Below, piece after piece: positions 43,274 to 52,824 of a stretch of DNA of 64,000 bases. The stretch covers positions 3,263,501 to 3,327,500 of the forward strand of contig NZ_FSRB01000001.1 in NCBI RefSeq assembly GCF_900129635.1. The letters are read 5' to 3'. The notes beneath the pieces are model-generated. The model was not told where the DNA came from, ran no database searches, and saw only the letters and a list, made by a program, of their open reading frames with translations. The DNA comes from Singulisphaera sp. GP187. GTDB taxonomy: Bacteria > Planctomycetota > Planctomycetia > Isosphaerales > Isosphaeraceae. The position numbers and the translations under genes are program-made. Position 1 is the stretch's first letter. The number at the start of each line of letters is the position of its first letter.

Positions 43274-44545
43274 TTAGAGGAGCATCGACGCTGGTTCTTC
43301 GAGGAAACCCTTCAGAGTCCGGAGGAACTCGGCGGCCAAGGCACCATCGACGGCGCGGTGGTCGGCAGTGAGGGTCACGGTCATCACCGTGCCAATCACC
43401 AGCGAATCCCCCTGAACGACGGGCCTCTTCTCGGCGGCCCCGACGGCGAGAATGGCGACTTCGGGAAGATTCAAGATGGCGTCGAACTGACGGACGCCAT
43501 ACATCCCGAGGTTGCTGATCGTGAACGTCCCGCCACTCATCTGCTCGGGTGAGAGCTTGTTGCTCCGAGCTGCCTGCACGAGTGCGTCGCTACCGAGCCG
43601 GACTTCGCGGAGACCGAGCGTGTCGGCATTGCGAAGCACGGGAACGATCAGGCCCCCATCGAGCGCGACGGCGATCCCAACGTTGACCTCGCCGTGGCGG
43701 ACGATCGCGTCGGGCTCGTACGAGGCGTTGACGCCGGGGTGACGGCGGAGGGCCAGGGCGACCCCCTTGGTGACGAAGTCGCCCAGAGAGAGCTTGATCT
43801 TCTCGGGAGCGAGCTGCTTGTTCAATTGCTCGCGGACCGCCACGAGGGCGTCGGCCCGGATATCCACGGTCACGTGAATTTCGGGAGCGACCTTTTTGGC
43901 CTCGACCATGCGCTGGGCGATCGTCTTGCGCATCCTCGTGTGAGGAATCCGCTCGGCGGCGTGCGTCTGGGTCGGTGCGGCCAACCGCGCCGTGGGCGAG
44001 GCGGCTGAACCACGTGACTTGAGGAAGAGCTCCACGTCATTCCGAACCACCCGGCCGCCGGGTCCGCTCCCGGGAACGCTCCCGAGGTCGACCTGCGAGG
44101 CCGCCGCGATCTTCCGCGCCAGCGGACTCGACTTGATCCGGCCGCCTTGGCTTGCGCTGCCCTGAGCCGCCACGGTCACGGCCTCGGTCGCTTCGTGCGC
44201 GTCCTGGCCATTGCTGCCCGCGCCATTCGTCGCGGGTTGGGGCTTGGAGGCAGCACCGGCGGCCTTCTTGCCCACCAGGCCCGCCGCGACCTGCTTGGCG
44301 TCTTCTCCCTTGCGGGCGAGGACCAGGACCCGATCGCCGAGCTGAATCTCGTCGCCGACGGCGTAGTCGAGGTGTGCGACGATCCCGTCGTCGAACGCCT
44401 TCATCGGCATGGTGGCCTTGTCGGTCTCGATGTCGGCCAGAAGATCACCTTCTTTGACCTGGTCGCCGACCTTGACCAGCCACTGGCTGAGGACCCCGCT
44501 CTCCATCGTGGGGCTGAGCTTGGGCATCGTCACTTCGATGGGCAC
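43274..44545 (-). CDS. pdhC: Pyruvate dehydrogenase E2 (dihydrolipoyl acetyltransferase)
   Basis: A 423-residue protein with one lipoyl domain (1-77, Lys43 in DIETDKATM). A linker follows, then a peripheral subunit-binding domain near 145-180 (SPLARKIAAASQVDLGSVPG, 20 residues). The catalytic core (about 200-423) includes RMRKTIAQRMVEAKK and ends with LTADHRAVDGALAAEFL, which holds the active His/Asp. The linker is Ala/Gly-rich. Unlike SucB it starts with MPIEVTMPKLSPTMESG, typical of PDH-type E2. It is separated from pdhB by 197 bases that hold two hairpins. Confidence 0.95.
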   Translation of the reverse strand: MPIEVTMPKLSPTMESGVLSQWLVKVGDQVKEGDLLADIETDKATMPMKAFDDGIVAHLDYAVGDEIQLGDRVLVLARKGEDAKQVAAGLVGKKAAGAASKPQPATNGAGSNGQDAHEATEAVTVAAQGSASQGGRIKSSPLARKIAAASQVDLGSVPGSGPGGRVVRNDVELFLKSRGSAASPTARLAAPTQTHAAERIPHTRMRKTIAQRMVEAKKVAPEIHVTVDIRADALVAVREQLNKQLAPEKIKLSLGDFVTKGVALALRRHPGVNASYEPDAIVRHGEVNVGIAVALDGGLIVPVLRNADTLGLREVRLGSDALVQAARSNKLSPEQMSGGTFTISNLGMYGVRQFDAILNLPEVAILAVGAAEKRPVVQGDSLVIGTVMTVTLTADHRAVDGALAAEFLRTLKGFLEEPASMLL

Positions 44546-44705
44546 AGGATGATCTCCCCGGCTGTCGCCGTCGTCGCATTCCTAGAGTCAATGGGCGAGA
44601 TCGATCGCTTCGCCCCAGATTTGGATCGATACGGCTCGGGCCTGCTTGGTGAAACAGGCCCGCCGCAATAGTCGTATTATGGGGTGCGGTTCAAGGAGGG
44701 GCCGA

Positions 44706-44734
44706 GTTCTCGGCCGCGATGGGCGGCCGAGAAC
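44706..44734 (-). terminator. Hairpin between pdhB and pdhC
   Basis: A perfect 12-bp stem (GTTCTCGGCCGC and GCGGCCGAGAAC) with a 5-base loop, just after the pdhB stop on the minus strand. A second hairpin lies at 44638-44661 (GGGCCTG/CAGGCCC). There are no long T-runs. They may attenuate or process the transcript between E1 and E2-E3 genes. Confidence 0.5.
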
Positions 44735-44742
44735 CGGTCGAG

Positions 44743-45723
44743 TCACTTCTTGTAGAGCACGTCGTTCACCGAATCCACGATCCGCGCAACCGTTGGCAGC
44801 ATCGACGCTTCGAGCGCTCGGTTGTAGGGGATGGGTGCGTCTTTCGTGAAGACGCGGCGGATCGGGGCGTCCAATTCGTCGAAGGCGACCTGCATGATCC
44901 GGTCGGAAATTCCCGCACCCAGGCCGCAGTAGGGCCAATCTTCCTCGACGATCACGGCGCGGTGGGTCTTGAGGACCGAGCCGAGCAGCGTGTCCATGTC
45001 GAGCGGGCGGATCGTCCGAAGGTCGATCACTTCGGCGTCGATCCCGTCCTCGGCCAGCTTCTCGGCGGCCGCGAGGGTCGTCTTGAGCGACCGGGAATAG
45101 GTGATCAAGGTCACGTCCGAGCCCGGACGCTTGATATCGGCCTTCCCGATCGGGACCAAGTGCTCGCCGTCGGGCACCTCTCCCTTGTCGCCGTAGAGGT
45201 TTTCATGCTCGATGAAGACGACCGGGTCGTCCGACCGGATCGCACTCTTGAGCAGCCCCTTGGCGTCGGCGGGAGTGGCCGGCAAGATCACGGTGAGCCC
45301 GGGGACCTGGGCGTACCAGGCCTCGAGCCGGTGCGAGTGGGTGGCCGCCAGGCAGCCGGCCATGCCCGAGCTCCCGCGGAACACGATCGGCACGGCGAAC
45401 TGGCCACCGCTCATGTAGCGCATGTTGGCGGCGTTGTTGACGATCTGGTCGATCGCCACCAGGCTGAAGCTGAACGTCATGAACTCGATGATCGGCCGGA
45501 GACCGACCATCGCGGCCCCGATCCCGATCCCGGAGAACCCCCCCTCCGAGATCGGCGCGTCCACAATCCGGCGGGCCCCGAACTTCTTGAGCATGCCCTG
45601 GCTGACCTTGTACGCACCGTCGTACTGGGCGACCTCTTCTCCCATCAGGAAGACGCGGTCGTCCCGCTCCATTTCCTCGGTCATCGCCTGGTTCAGGGCT
45701 TCGCGATAGGCAAGAACGGACAT
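44743..45723 (-). CDS. pdhB: Pyruvate dehydrogenase E1 component, beta subunit
   Basis: A 326-residue transketolase-type subunit. It shows EEMERDDRVFLMGEEVAQYDG, given as MERDDRVFLMGEEVAQYDG, then APISEGGFSGIGIGAAMVGL, VFRGSSGMAGCLAATHSHRLE, shortened to FRGSSGMAGCLAATHSH, and DLRTIRPLDMDTL. With the alpha subunit it forms the TPP-dependent E1 tetramer that decarboxylates pyruvate. ATG 45723 is preferred (AGGAG 5 bases upstream); a GTG at 45729 would overlap the pdhA stop. Coupled to pdhA in either case. Confidence 0.95.
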   Translation of the reverse strand: MSVLAYREALNQAMTEEMERDDRVFLMGEEVAQYDGAYKVSQGMLKKFGARRIVDAPISEGGFSGIGIGAAMVGLRPIIEFMTFSFSLVAIDQIVNNAANMRYMSGGQFAVPIVFRGSSGMAGCLAATHSHRLEAWYAQVPGLTVILPATPADAKGLLKSAIRSDDPVVFIEHENLYGDKGEVPDGEHLVPIGKADIKRPGSDVTLITYSRSLKTTLAAAEKLAEDGIDAEVIDLRTIRPLDMDTLLGSVLKTHRAVIVEEDWPYCGLGAGISDRIMQVAFDELDAPIRRVFTKDAPIPYNRALEASMLPTVARIVDSVNDVLYKK

Positions 45724-45725
45724 GG

Positions 45726-46736
45726 TCACTCCTGAGGGATGAACGGGGCCACGGTCACGTCCTGATACAGCGCGTCGGCCGTCGGCTCTTCACTCTGCTC
45801 GGCGAACTCGATGCTCGCCTCGATCTCGTGCTTGATTTCCTCGGCGAACCGCTCGATCGTCTCGTCGTCGATCCAGCCGCGATCCTTGAGCACGGCCTGG
45901 TAGACGAGAATCGGATCGTTGCGGTGGGCCTCGTCGAGTTCTTCTTTGAGCCGATACTTGGCCGGGTCGCTAATCGAGTGGCCTTTATAACGGTAGGTCT
46001 GCGCGTCGATGAACGTCGGCCCCTCGCCCGCCCGGGCGCGGTTGACGGCATTGAGGGTGGTCTTGGCCATCAACTCGATGTCGTTGCCGTTGATCGAGAT
46101 CCCGGGGATCCCGTAAGCGGTTCCGCCCCGGATCGTCAGGTCGGTTACCGCCGACGAGCGCTCCAGCGACGTCCCCATCGCGTAGCCGTTGTTCTCGACG
46201 ATATAGATGACGGGGAGCTTCCACATGGCGGCCATGTTGAGCGCTTCGTGGAAGGCCCCTTGATTGATGGCACCGTCGCCAAAGTAGCAAAGGGCCACCT
46301 GATCGGTGCCCCGATACTGGGCCGCGAAGGCAAACCCGGCGGCCAGCGGGACGTGGCTGCCGACGATCGCGTGGCCGCCCATGAAGCCCTTCTCGGCGTC
46401 GAAGAAGTGCATCGAGCCGCCCTTGCCGCGTGAGCAGCCCGTGGCCTTGCCGAGCAATTCGGCCATCGCCGCGTTGGCCGTCATCCCGCGCGCCAGGGCA
46501 TGGCCGTGATCGCGGTACGCGGTGATGATGTAATCATCCTCGCGGAGCACCCCGATCGAACCGACGGCCACCGGCTCCTGGCCGCTGTATTGGTGGAAGA
46601 AGCCACCGATCTTCTGCCTCTGGTACATCATCTCCGCCCGTTCCTCGAACCGGCGGATCGTCATCATCTGCCGCAGCCAACCAAGCGCCTGGTTTCGGCT
46701 GACCACGGGCTTGGTTTCGGTCTGCAACTGGGACAT
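45726..46736 (-). CDS. pdhA: Pyruvate dehydrogenase E1 component, alpha subunit
   Basis: A 336-residue protein. It shows RRFEERAEMMYQRQKIGGF, YRDHGHALARGM and GKGGSMHFFDAEKGFMGGHA. The TPP/Mg motif CYFGDGAINQGAFHEALN is near 165-182, followed by YIVENNGYAMGTS and YRYKGHSISDPAKYR, the phosphorylation-loop region of PDH alpha. ATG 46736 is preferred because CAGGAG lies just upstream; the open frame continues 64 codons further without similarity. First gene of the PDH operon. Confidence 0.95.
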   Translation of the reverse strand: MSQLQTETKPVVSRNQALGWLRQMMTIRRFEERAEMMYQRQKIGGFFHQYSGQEPVAVGSIGVLREDDYIITAYRDHGHALARGMTANAAMAELLGKATGCSRGKGGSMHFFDAEKGFMGGHAIVGSHVPLAAGFAFAAQYRGTDQVALCYFGDGAINQGAFHEALNMAAMWKLPVIYIVENNGYAMGTSLERSSAVTDLTIRGGTAYGIPGISINGNDIELMAKTTLNAVNRARAGEGPTFIDAQTYRYKGHSISDPAKYRLKEELDEAHRNDPILVYQAVLKDRGWIDDETIERFAEEIKHEIEASIEFAEQSEEPTADALYQDVTVAPFIPQE

Positions 46737-47184
46737 GTCGTACGACTCCTGATTGGATCGGAGGCCGGGCGGTTGCCGTGGAACATCGCGAATCGGCGTG
46801 GCAACGCGAGGCGGTATCGACTCGACGCCGGGATCGAGGGGGTTTGGGGACCACCCCGTGGTTGGGGGCGCGGCTCGCCAACCACGAAGCGCCGCCTCCT
46901 TGACCAACCTGGCGAGCACTGCGAACATCCGTGCCCTCTCAACTGTCCGCGGAGAGGTGGATCGCTAGAAAGACTTCGACCGAATCATCTTACCTAAAAG
47001 GCGGTATTTTGTTCCAGGCAGGGCCGGAAAACTTTCGGGGGGGTCGGAAGGGATTGCGCCTTAAAGGAGGATCGACCTTCAGGTTAAGTGAGGTCGAGTC
47101 CCTCTCTCGAGCGTGCGATTCCCGCTCCGACGAGACCCGACTTTTTCGGCCGGGCCAAGTCGGCGAAGGCTCAACCAAGCGAAA
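46737..47184. other. Upstream region of the PDH operon
   Basis: About 450 bases with no supported gene, lying between the pdhA start and the acnA terminator. It must hold the PDH promoter. No convincing -35/-10 pair was picked out. AT-richer runs lie near 46980-47030. Confidence 0.35.
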
Positions 47185-47208
47185 TCGCTCCCTGCAATCA
47201 GGGAGCGA
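47185..47208 (-). terminator. Terminator after acnA
   Basis: A perfect 10-bp stem, TCGCTCCCTG and CAGGGAGCGA, with a CAAT loop (ATTG on the minus strand). It lies 14 bases after the acnA stop and is followed on the minus strand by TTTCG. Confidence 0.7.
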
Positions 47209-47221
47209 CCCACGATCAGGT

Positions 47222-50059
47222 TCAGCTCGCGGCCGGAACTTCCTCGCGGCCCGACAGCAACTGTCGGAGCACGTAAGGGAGGATCCCGCCGTGTTCATAG
47301 TAGCGGATCTCTTGGGGCGTGTCGATCCGGACCGTGGCGGTGAAGTGGTGGGTTTGGCCGTCGGCCCGTTGCGCCACGACTTTCACCTCGCGACCATTGG
47401 CAAAGCCGTTGGCGATTCCCTCGGCGAGCCCCTCGATCGCGAAGATCTCTTCCCCGGTCAGGCCGAGACTCTCCACGTTGTCCCCCGCGCCGAATTGAAG
47501 CGGGAGAATGCCCATGCCGACCAGGTTCGAGCGATGGATCCGCTCGTAGCTCTCGGCGATCACGACCCGGACCCCGAGCAGCTTCGGCCCCTTGGCCGCC
47601 CAGTCGCGCGACGACCCTGAGCCGTACTCCTTGCCCGCCAGGATGACCAAGGGAACGCCCGCGGCCTCGTAACGTTCCGACGCTTCGAAGATCGAGGTCA
47701 CGTCGCCATCGGGCAGGTAGCGGGTGAAGCCCCCTTCAGTCCCGGGCGCGAGCTTGTTCTTCAGGCGGACGTTGGCGAACGTCCCGCGGACCATGACCTC
47801 GTGGTTGCCGCGTCGCGAGCCGTACGAGTTGAAGTCGGCGACGTGCACGCCGTGCTCCATCAGGTACTTCCCCGCCGGGCTCTGCACCTTGATCGAGCCG
47901 GCCGGCGAGATGTGGTCGGTCGTGATGCTATCGCCGAGCACGGCCAACGCCCGTGCGCCCTTGATCTCGGTGATCGGGGCCGGCTGGTCGGGCATGCCGA
48001 CGAAGTAAGGGGGATTCTTAACGTAGGTGGAGTTGTCGTCCCACTCGTAAAGGTCCCCTTGGGGAATCGGCAGCGAGTTCCACTGCGCGTCGCCCTGGAA
48101 GACCTCGCCGTACTGCTTGCGGAACATCTCGGAGCGGACCGACTTGAGGATCGTGTCCTGGACCTCGCGTTGGGTCGGCCAGATATCCTTCAGGTAGACC
48201 GGCTTGCCGTGCTGGTCATCGCCGAGCGGCTCGGTCGCCAGGTCGATGTCCATCGTGCCGGCCAGGGCGTAGGCCACGACCAAGGGGGGAGAGGCGAGAT
48301 AGTTGGCGCGGACTTCCGAGTTGATCCGCCCCTCGAAGTTGCGGTTACCCGACAGGACGGCCGCCGTGACGAGGTCATCGTCATGGATCGCCTTGGAGAT
48401 TTCCAGCGAGAGCGGCCCCGAGTTGCCGATGCAGGTCGTGCAGCCGTAGCCGACGAGGTTGAACCGGAGTTTATCGAGGTAGACGTCGAGCCCGGCGTCG
48501 TGAAGGTAGTCGGTCACGACCTTGGAACCGGGAGCGAGGCTCGCCTTGACCCATGGCTTGGTCGAAAGATGCCGTTCGACGGCCTTCTTGGCAAGCAGAC
48601 CGGCCGCTACCATGACTGACGGATTCGACGTATTCGTGCAACTCGTGATCGCCGCGATCACGACCGAGCCGTTCGTGATGTAGCCCGAGCGGAGCGGACT
48701 GTACGCCGCCGCCGGGGCCGTCGGGTCCTCGACGCCGACCGCGGTGCCGCCCCCGCCTTCACCTTCGAGCCGGGTCTCACTCTTGTGTTCGGGGCTCAGC
48801 GAAGCGCCGGCCTTGGCCTTGGACGAGGCGGGCCGACTCTCGAGCATCTGGTTGAGCGCGGTCTGCCAACCGGCCTTCGCGGACCGCAAGGGCACGCGGT
48901 CCTGCGGGCGCTTGGGACCGGCCAGGCTGGGTTCGACGGTCGAGAGGTCGAGCTCGAGCGTATCGGAGTAGACCGCCTCGGGAGTCCCCGGCTCGTGGAA
49001 GAGCCCTTGTTCCCGACAGTAAGTCTCGACGAGCCGGATGAGCGGAGCGGGACGGCCGGAGAGCTCGAGGTAGCGGAGCGTCTCGGCGTCGACCGGGAAG
49101 ATCCCGCAGGTCGCCCCGTACTCGGGGGCCATGTTGGCGATGGTCGCCCGGTCGGCCAGAGGCAGATTGGCCAGGCCAGCGCCGTAGTATTCCACGAACT
49201 TGCCGACCACCCCCTTGCGGCGGAGCATCTCGGTCACGGTCAGGACGAGGTCGGTCGCGGTCGCCCCTTCGGGGAGCGTCCCGGTGAACTTGAAGCCGAT
49301 GACCTGGGGCACGAGCATCGAAACCGGCTGGCCGAGCATCGCCGCCTCGGCCTCGATCCCGCCGACGCCCCAGCCAAGGACGCCCAGGCCGTTGATCATG
49401 GTAGTGTGCGAGTCGGTACCGACCAGCGTGTCGGGATAGGTGAGCGCTGCGCCGGCCGTCTCGGTATTGTCGACGTCGTCGGAGCTGAAGACGACGCGAG
49501 CGAGGTACTCGACGTTGACCTGGTGGACGATGCCGGTGTCGGGGGGAACCACGCGGAAGTTCTTGAACCCATTCTGACCCCAGCGGAGGAACGCGTACCG
49601 CTCACGGTTCCGCTGGAATTCGAGCTCGGCGTTGGTCAGGAACGCGCGAGGGGTTCCGGCCTCGTCGACTTGCACCGAGTGGTCGATGACGAGTTCCACG
49701 GGCTGGAGCGGGTTGATCTTCCTGGGATCGCCCCCCATGCGCTTCATGGCGTCGCGCATCGCGGCGAGGTCGACGACGGCCGGGACGCCGGTGAAATCTT
49801 GGAGTAGAACGCGGCTCGGCCGGAACGCGATCTCGCGGGACGGGATCGCCTTGGGATCCCACTTCGCCAACGACTCGATGTCTTCCGCGGTGACCGTGGT
49901 GCCGTCTTCGTTGCGTAGAAGGTTTTCCAGGAGGATCTTCAAAGAGAAAGGCAGGTGTGACACATCAAGACCGGCCGCCTTGAGGGCGCCGAGCTTGTAC
50001 ATCCGGAACGAGTGGTCATCCACCTTGAACGTGGTGAGAGAATTGAAGCTGTTGGGCAT
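47222..50059 (-). CDS. acnA: Aconitate hydratase (AcnA/IRP type)
   Basis: A 945-residue [4Fe-4S] enzyme that converts citrate to isocitrate. Motifs seen are [55 protein letters not shown] with the first cluster Cys, [14 protein letters not shown] with the other two, [39 protein letters not shown] and [19 protein letters not shown] Ser/Ala/Glu-rich insert near residues 415-455 lies between the two halves. It is a little longer than E. coli AcnA (about 890) because of this insert. Together with the two dehydrogenase clusters it concentrates TCA-cycle genes here. Confidence 0.97.
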   Translation of the reverse strand: MPNSFNSLTTFKVDDHSFRMYKLGALKAAGLDVSHLPFSLKILLENLLRNEDGTTVTAEDIESLAKWDPKAIPSREIAFRPSRVLLQDFTGVPAVVDLAAMRDAMKRMGGDPRKINPLQPVELVIDHSVQVDEAGTPRAFLTNAELEFQRNRERYAFLRWGQNGFKNFRVVPPDTGIVHQVNVEYLARVVFSSDDVDNTETAGAALTYPDTLVGTDSHTTMINGLGVLGWGVGGIEAEAAMLGQPVSMLVPQVIGFKFTGTLPEGATATDLVLTVTEMLRRKGVVGKFVEYYGAGLANLPLADRATIANMAPEYGATCGIFPVDAETLRYLELSGRPAPLIRLVETYCREQGLFHEPGTPEAVYSDTLELDLSTVEPSLAGPKRPQDRVPLRSAKAGWQTALNQMLESRPASSKAKAGASLSPEHKSETRLEGEGGGGTAVGVEDPTAPAAAYSPLRSGYITNGSVVIAAITSCTNTSNPSVMVAAGLLAKKAVERHLSTKPWVKASLAPGSKVVTDYLHDAGLDVYLDKLRFNLVGYGCTTCIGNSGPLSLEISKAIHDDDLVTAAVLSGNRNFEGRINSEVRANYLASPPLVVAYALAGTMDIDLATEPLGDDQHGKPVYLKDIWPTQREVQDTILKSVRSEMFRKQYGEVFQGDAQWNSLPIPQGDLYEWDDNSTYVKNPPYFVGMPDQPAPITEIKGARALAVLGDSITTDHISPAGSIKVQSPAGKYLMEHGVHVADFNSYGSRRGNHEVMVRGTFANVRLKNKLAPGTEGGFTRYLPDGDVTSIFEASERYEAAGVPLVILAGKEYGSGSSRDWAAKGPKLLGVRVVIAESYERIHRSNLVGMGILPLQFGAGDNVESLGLTGEEIFAIEGLAEGIANGFANGREVKVVAQRADGQTHHFTATVRIDTPQEIRYYEHGGILPYVLRQLLSGREEVPAAS

Positions 50060-50220
50060 CTTGAATTCAACCTTGGTCCGAAGTTCTCAACGGTGGCCGC
50101 GCGGGGGACATCGCGACCACCCTCTTCTCTTTTTTCTATCATCTCGTTACGGAGAGCCGGTTTCAACCTGACGCTGGCGGCCCCTCGACTCAGGCGGTCA
50201 AGGGGCCCCTCCCCGTCCAA

Positions 50221-51069
<849 letters not shown>

Positions 51070-51316
51070 AGCGGTGGCTGCTTTCCCTGTGAGTGGAGTT
51101 CAACGATCGGCTCTGGGTCGGTGATTGGGATTCACCCTCGAGGCCGGCCGTGAAAACCGAAGACTCCCGCCGGTCGATCGCCTGGAGGCGGTCCGTCCAG
51201 AGTCTGGAAGAAAGAAAAAAAAAGGGAAGGCCGAGCCCCACGATAGGGCATCGGCCGTTCACCCATCAGAAGGTCGCGGGTTTCCCCGCGACCCATTGTA
51301 GCAACCCTCCCACGAA

Positions 51317-51344
51317 TCCTTGCTCCCGATTGCGGGAGCAAGGA
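51317..51344 (-). terminator. Terminator of the ABC operon
   Basis: A perfect 12-bp stem, TCCTTGCTCCCG and CGGGAGCAAGGA, with a 4-base loop, 20 bases after the stop at 51364. The remaining bases of 51070-51363 hold no recognised gene. Confidence 0.7.
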
Positions 51345-51363
51345 CGAGGGGAGCGCCGAGGCT

Positions 51364-52824
51364 TCACTTCGGCGAGGGGGCGGAGGCGGGGGCGGCGGTC
51401 GCTCCGCCCGTTCGGCTCTCCTTCGAGCCATCGGAGGCTGGGCCAAGCATTTCGTTGGCGTCGAACGGATCGACCGACGTATCCTGCTCGGCGGCCTGGA
51501 GGAGTGCCTTAAACGGGAAGACTTCAGGCTCAGGTTCGCCAAGCTGCTTGAGCGACCGGACGTAGCGCTTGACGATCAGGCCCGTGTCCTTCTCGTTGAA
51601 TTTGTCGCTCTGGTATTGGGGGTGCTCTTTCAAGAGCAACTCCCAGACGTCCAGACCTTCGCGGAATTTCTTGGCCGCCAGTTCGGGATCGCCTTTCTTG
51701 TAAGCGATCGTTCCCTCGTAAAAGAGCTGGCGGGCCTGGACGCCCTCGTTGGTCATTTCGGCCATCGAGCGGTCTTTCCAGTAAGGGTAGTTCATCTGGT
51801 CGGCCCAGCGGTTCGTCCAGTATCGCGCGTTCTCGGAGATCTCGGCGTACTTCTTGGGCTGGAAGATATCGTCGATCTGAACCGGTTCGTCGACCAGCTT
51901 GCCGGTCTTATCCTTGGTCTGATTCGGCGTCATGAACGTATAAGTGCCGAACTTCTCCCACTCGATGAGCGCCTTGGCCCACTCGTTCTTGGCGACCTCG
52001 CCGAAGGTGGCGGGGATGTCCAGGATGCTCGCCTTCTCCAGGCCGGCGGCATACCGCGTCTGGGCGTGGGCGGGCATCGAGCGGAACGCGAGGTCGCCGG
52101 GGCGACCTTTGCGCTGGGGAGACGGGTCGACGAGTTCGACGTCGCGGGTTCCTGCTTGGAGTCGGGACGCTCCCTCATCCACCAGGGCGACGGCGCGACT
52201 GAACCAGCCGAAGCCGAGCTTGAAGTTGTCGTTGCCGACGATCAAGGGCTGCTGCGGGTCGGAGTAGTCGATGTACTTCTTGAAGTCCTCATCGTCATCG
52301 TCGCGGAAGAGGCGGCGAAGAATGATGCTCTCGTCGGCAAAGCCGAGCTTGTGGTAGTAGGTCCAGGCGGTGTCCCAGATCAGGTCGGGCGAGCGGCTAT
52401 TCTTCTTGACGCCGTCTTCAAGGAACTGAATGCCCTTCTTGATCCAGTCATACTTGTCTTCGGGAGCATCCCACTCGACCGACACGTTGTAGGCGAGGTT
52501 CCACCCTTGGAAGGTCCAGACCGACAAGAAGTGGGGCTGGAGCTTCGTGATCAGGTCGATCGTCGCCTTCATCCGATCCCAGTCGTGCTCGCGCTTGAGT
52601 TCCTCGGCACGGGTCCAGAGGACGTTGGCCGCGATGCCGCGCGCTCCGCCGAGCAAGGCAAGCTTGAGCATGAAGCTGCCGGTATCGACCTGGCCGATTG
52701 CCGCCTCGCCGAGGTCCTTGTTCTTCTTGACTCCCTTGAGCCAGTCGGTGTACGGGATCATCGCGCCAAGGATGGCGACGATGATCAGGCCGTAAATAAT
52801 CTTGCGACTCAGGTTGGACCTCAT
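51364..52824 (-). CDS. Membrane-anchored helical (TPR-like) protein of the ABC operon
   Basis: A 486-residue protein with one N-terminal TM segment (about 9-27), then an extracytoplasmic helical body. WTRAEELKREHDWDRM, TKLQPHFLSVWTFQGWNLAYN shortened to LQPHFLSVWTFQGWNLAYN, and DLIWDTAWTYYHKLG suggest tetratricopeptide-like helices. FYEGTIAYKKGDPELAAKKFREGLD (in parts YEGTIAYKKGDPELAAKK) is another TPR-like unit. The tail is Ala/Pro/Ser-rich. Its start overlaps the permease stop (ATGA), so the two are coupled. Probably an assembly or scaffold partner of the transporter. No named family recognised. Confidence 0.75.
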   Translation of the reverse strand: MRSNLSRKIIYGLIIVAILGAMIPYTDWLKGVKKNKDLGEAAIGQVDTGSFMLKLALLGGARGIAANVLWTRAEELKREHDWDRMKATIDLITKLQPHFLSVWTFQGWNLAYNVSVEWDAPEDKYDWIKKGIQFLEDGVKKNSRSPDLIWDTAWTYYHKLGFADESIILRRLFRDDDDEDFKKYIDYSDPQQPLIVGNDNFKLGFGWFSRAVALVDEGASRLQAGTRDVELVDPSPQRKGRPGDLAFRSMPAHAQTRYAAGLEKASILDIPATFGEVAKNEWAKALIEWEKFGTYTFMTPNQTKDKTGKLVDEPVQIDDIFQPKKYAEISENARYWTNRWADQMNYPYWKDRSMAEMTNEGVQARQLFYEGTIAYKKGDPELAAKKFREGLDVWELLLKEHPQYQSDKFNEKDTGLIVKRYVRSLKQLGEPEPEVFPFKALLQAAEQDTSVDPFDANEMLGPASDGSKESRTGGATAAPASAPSPK

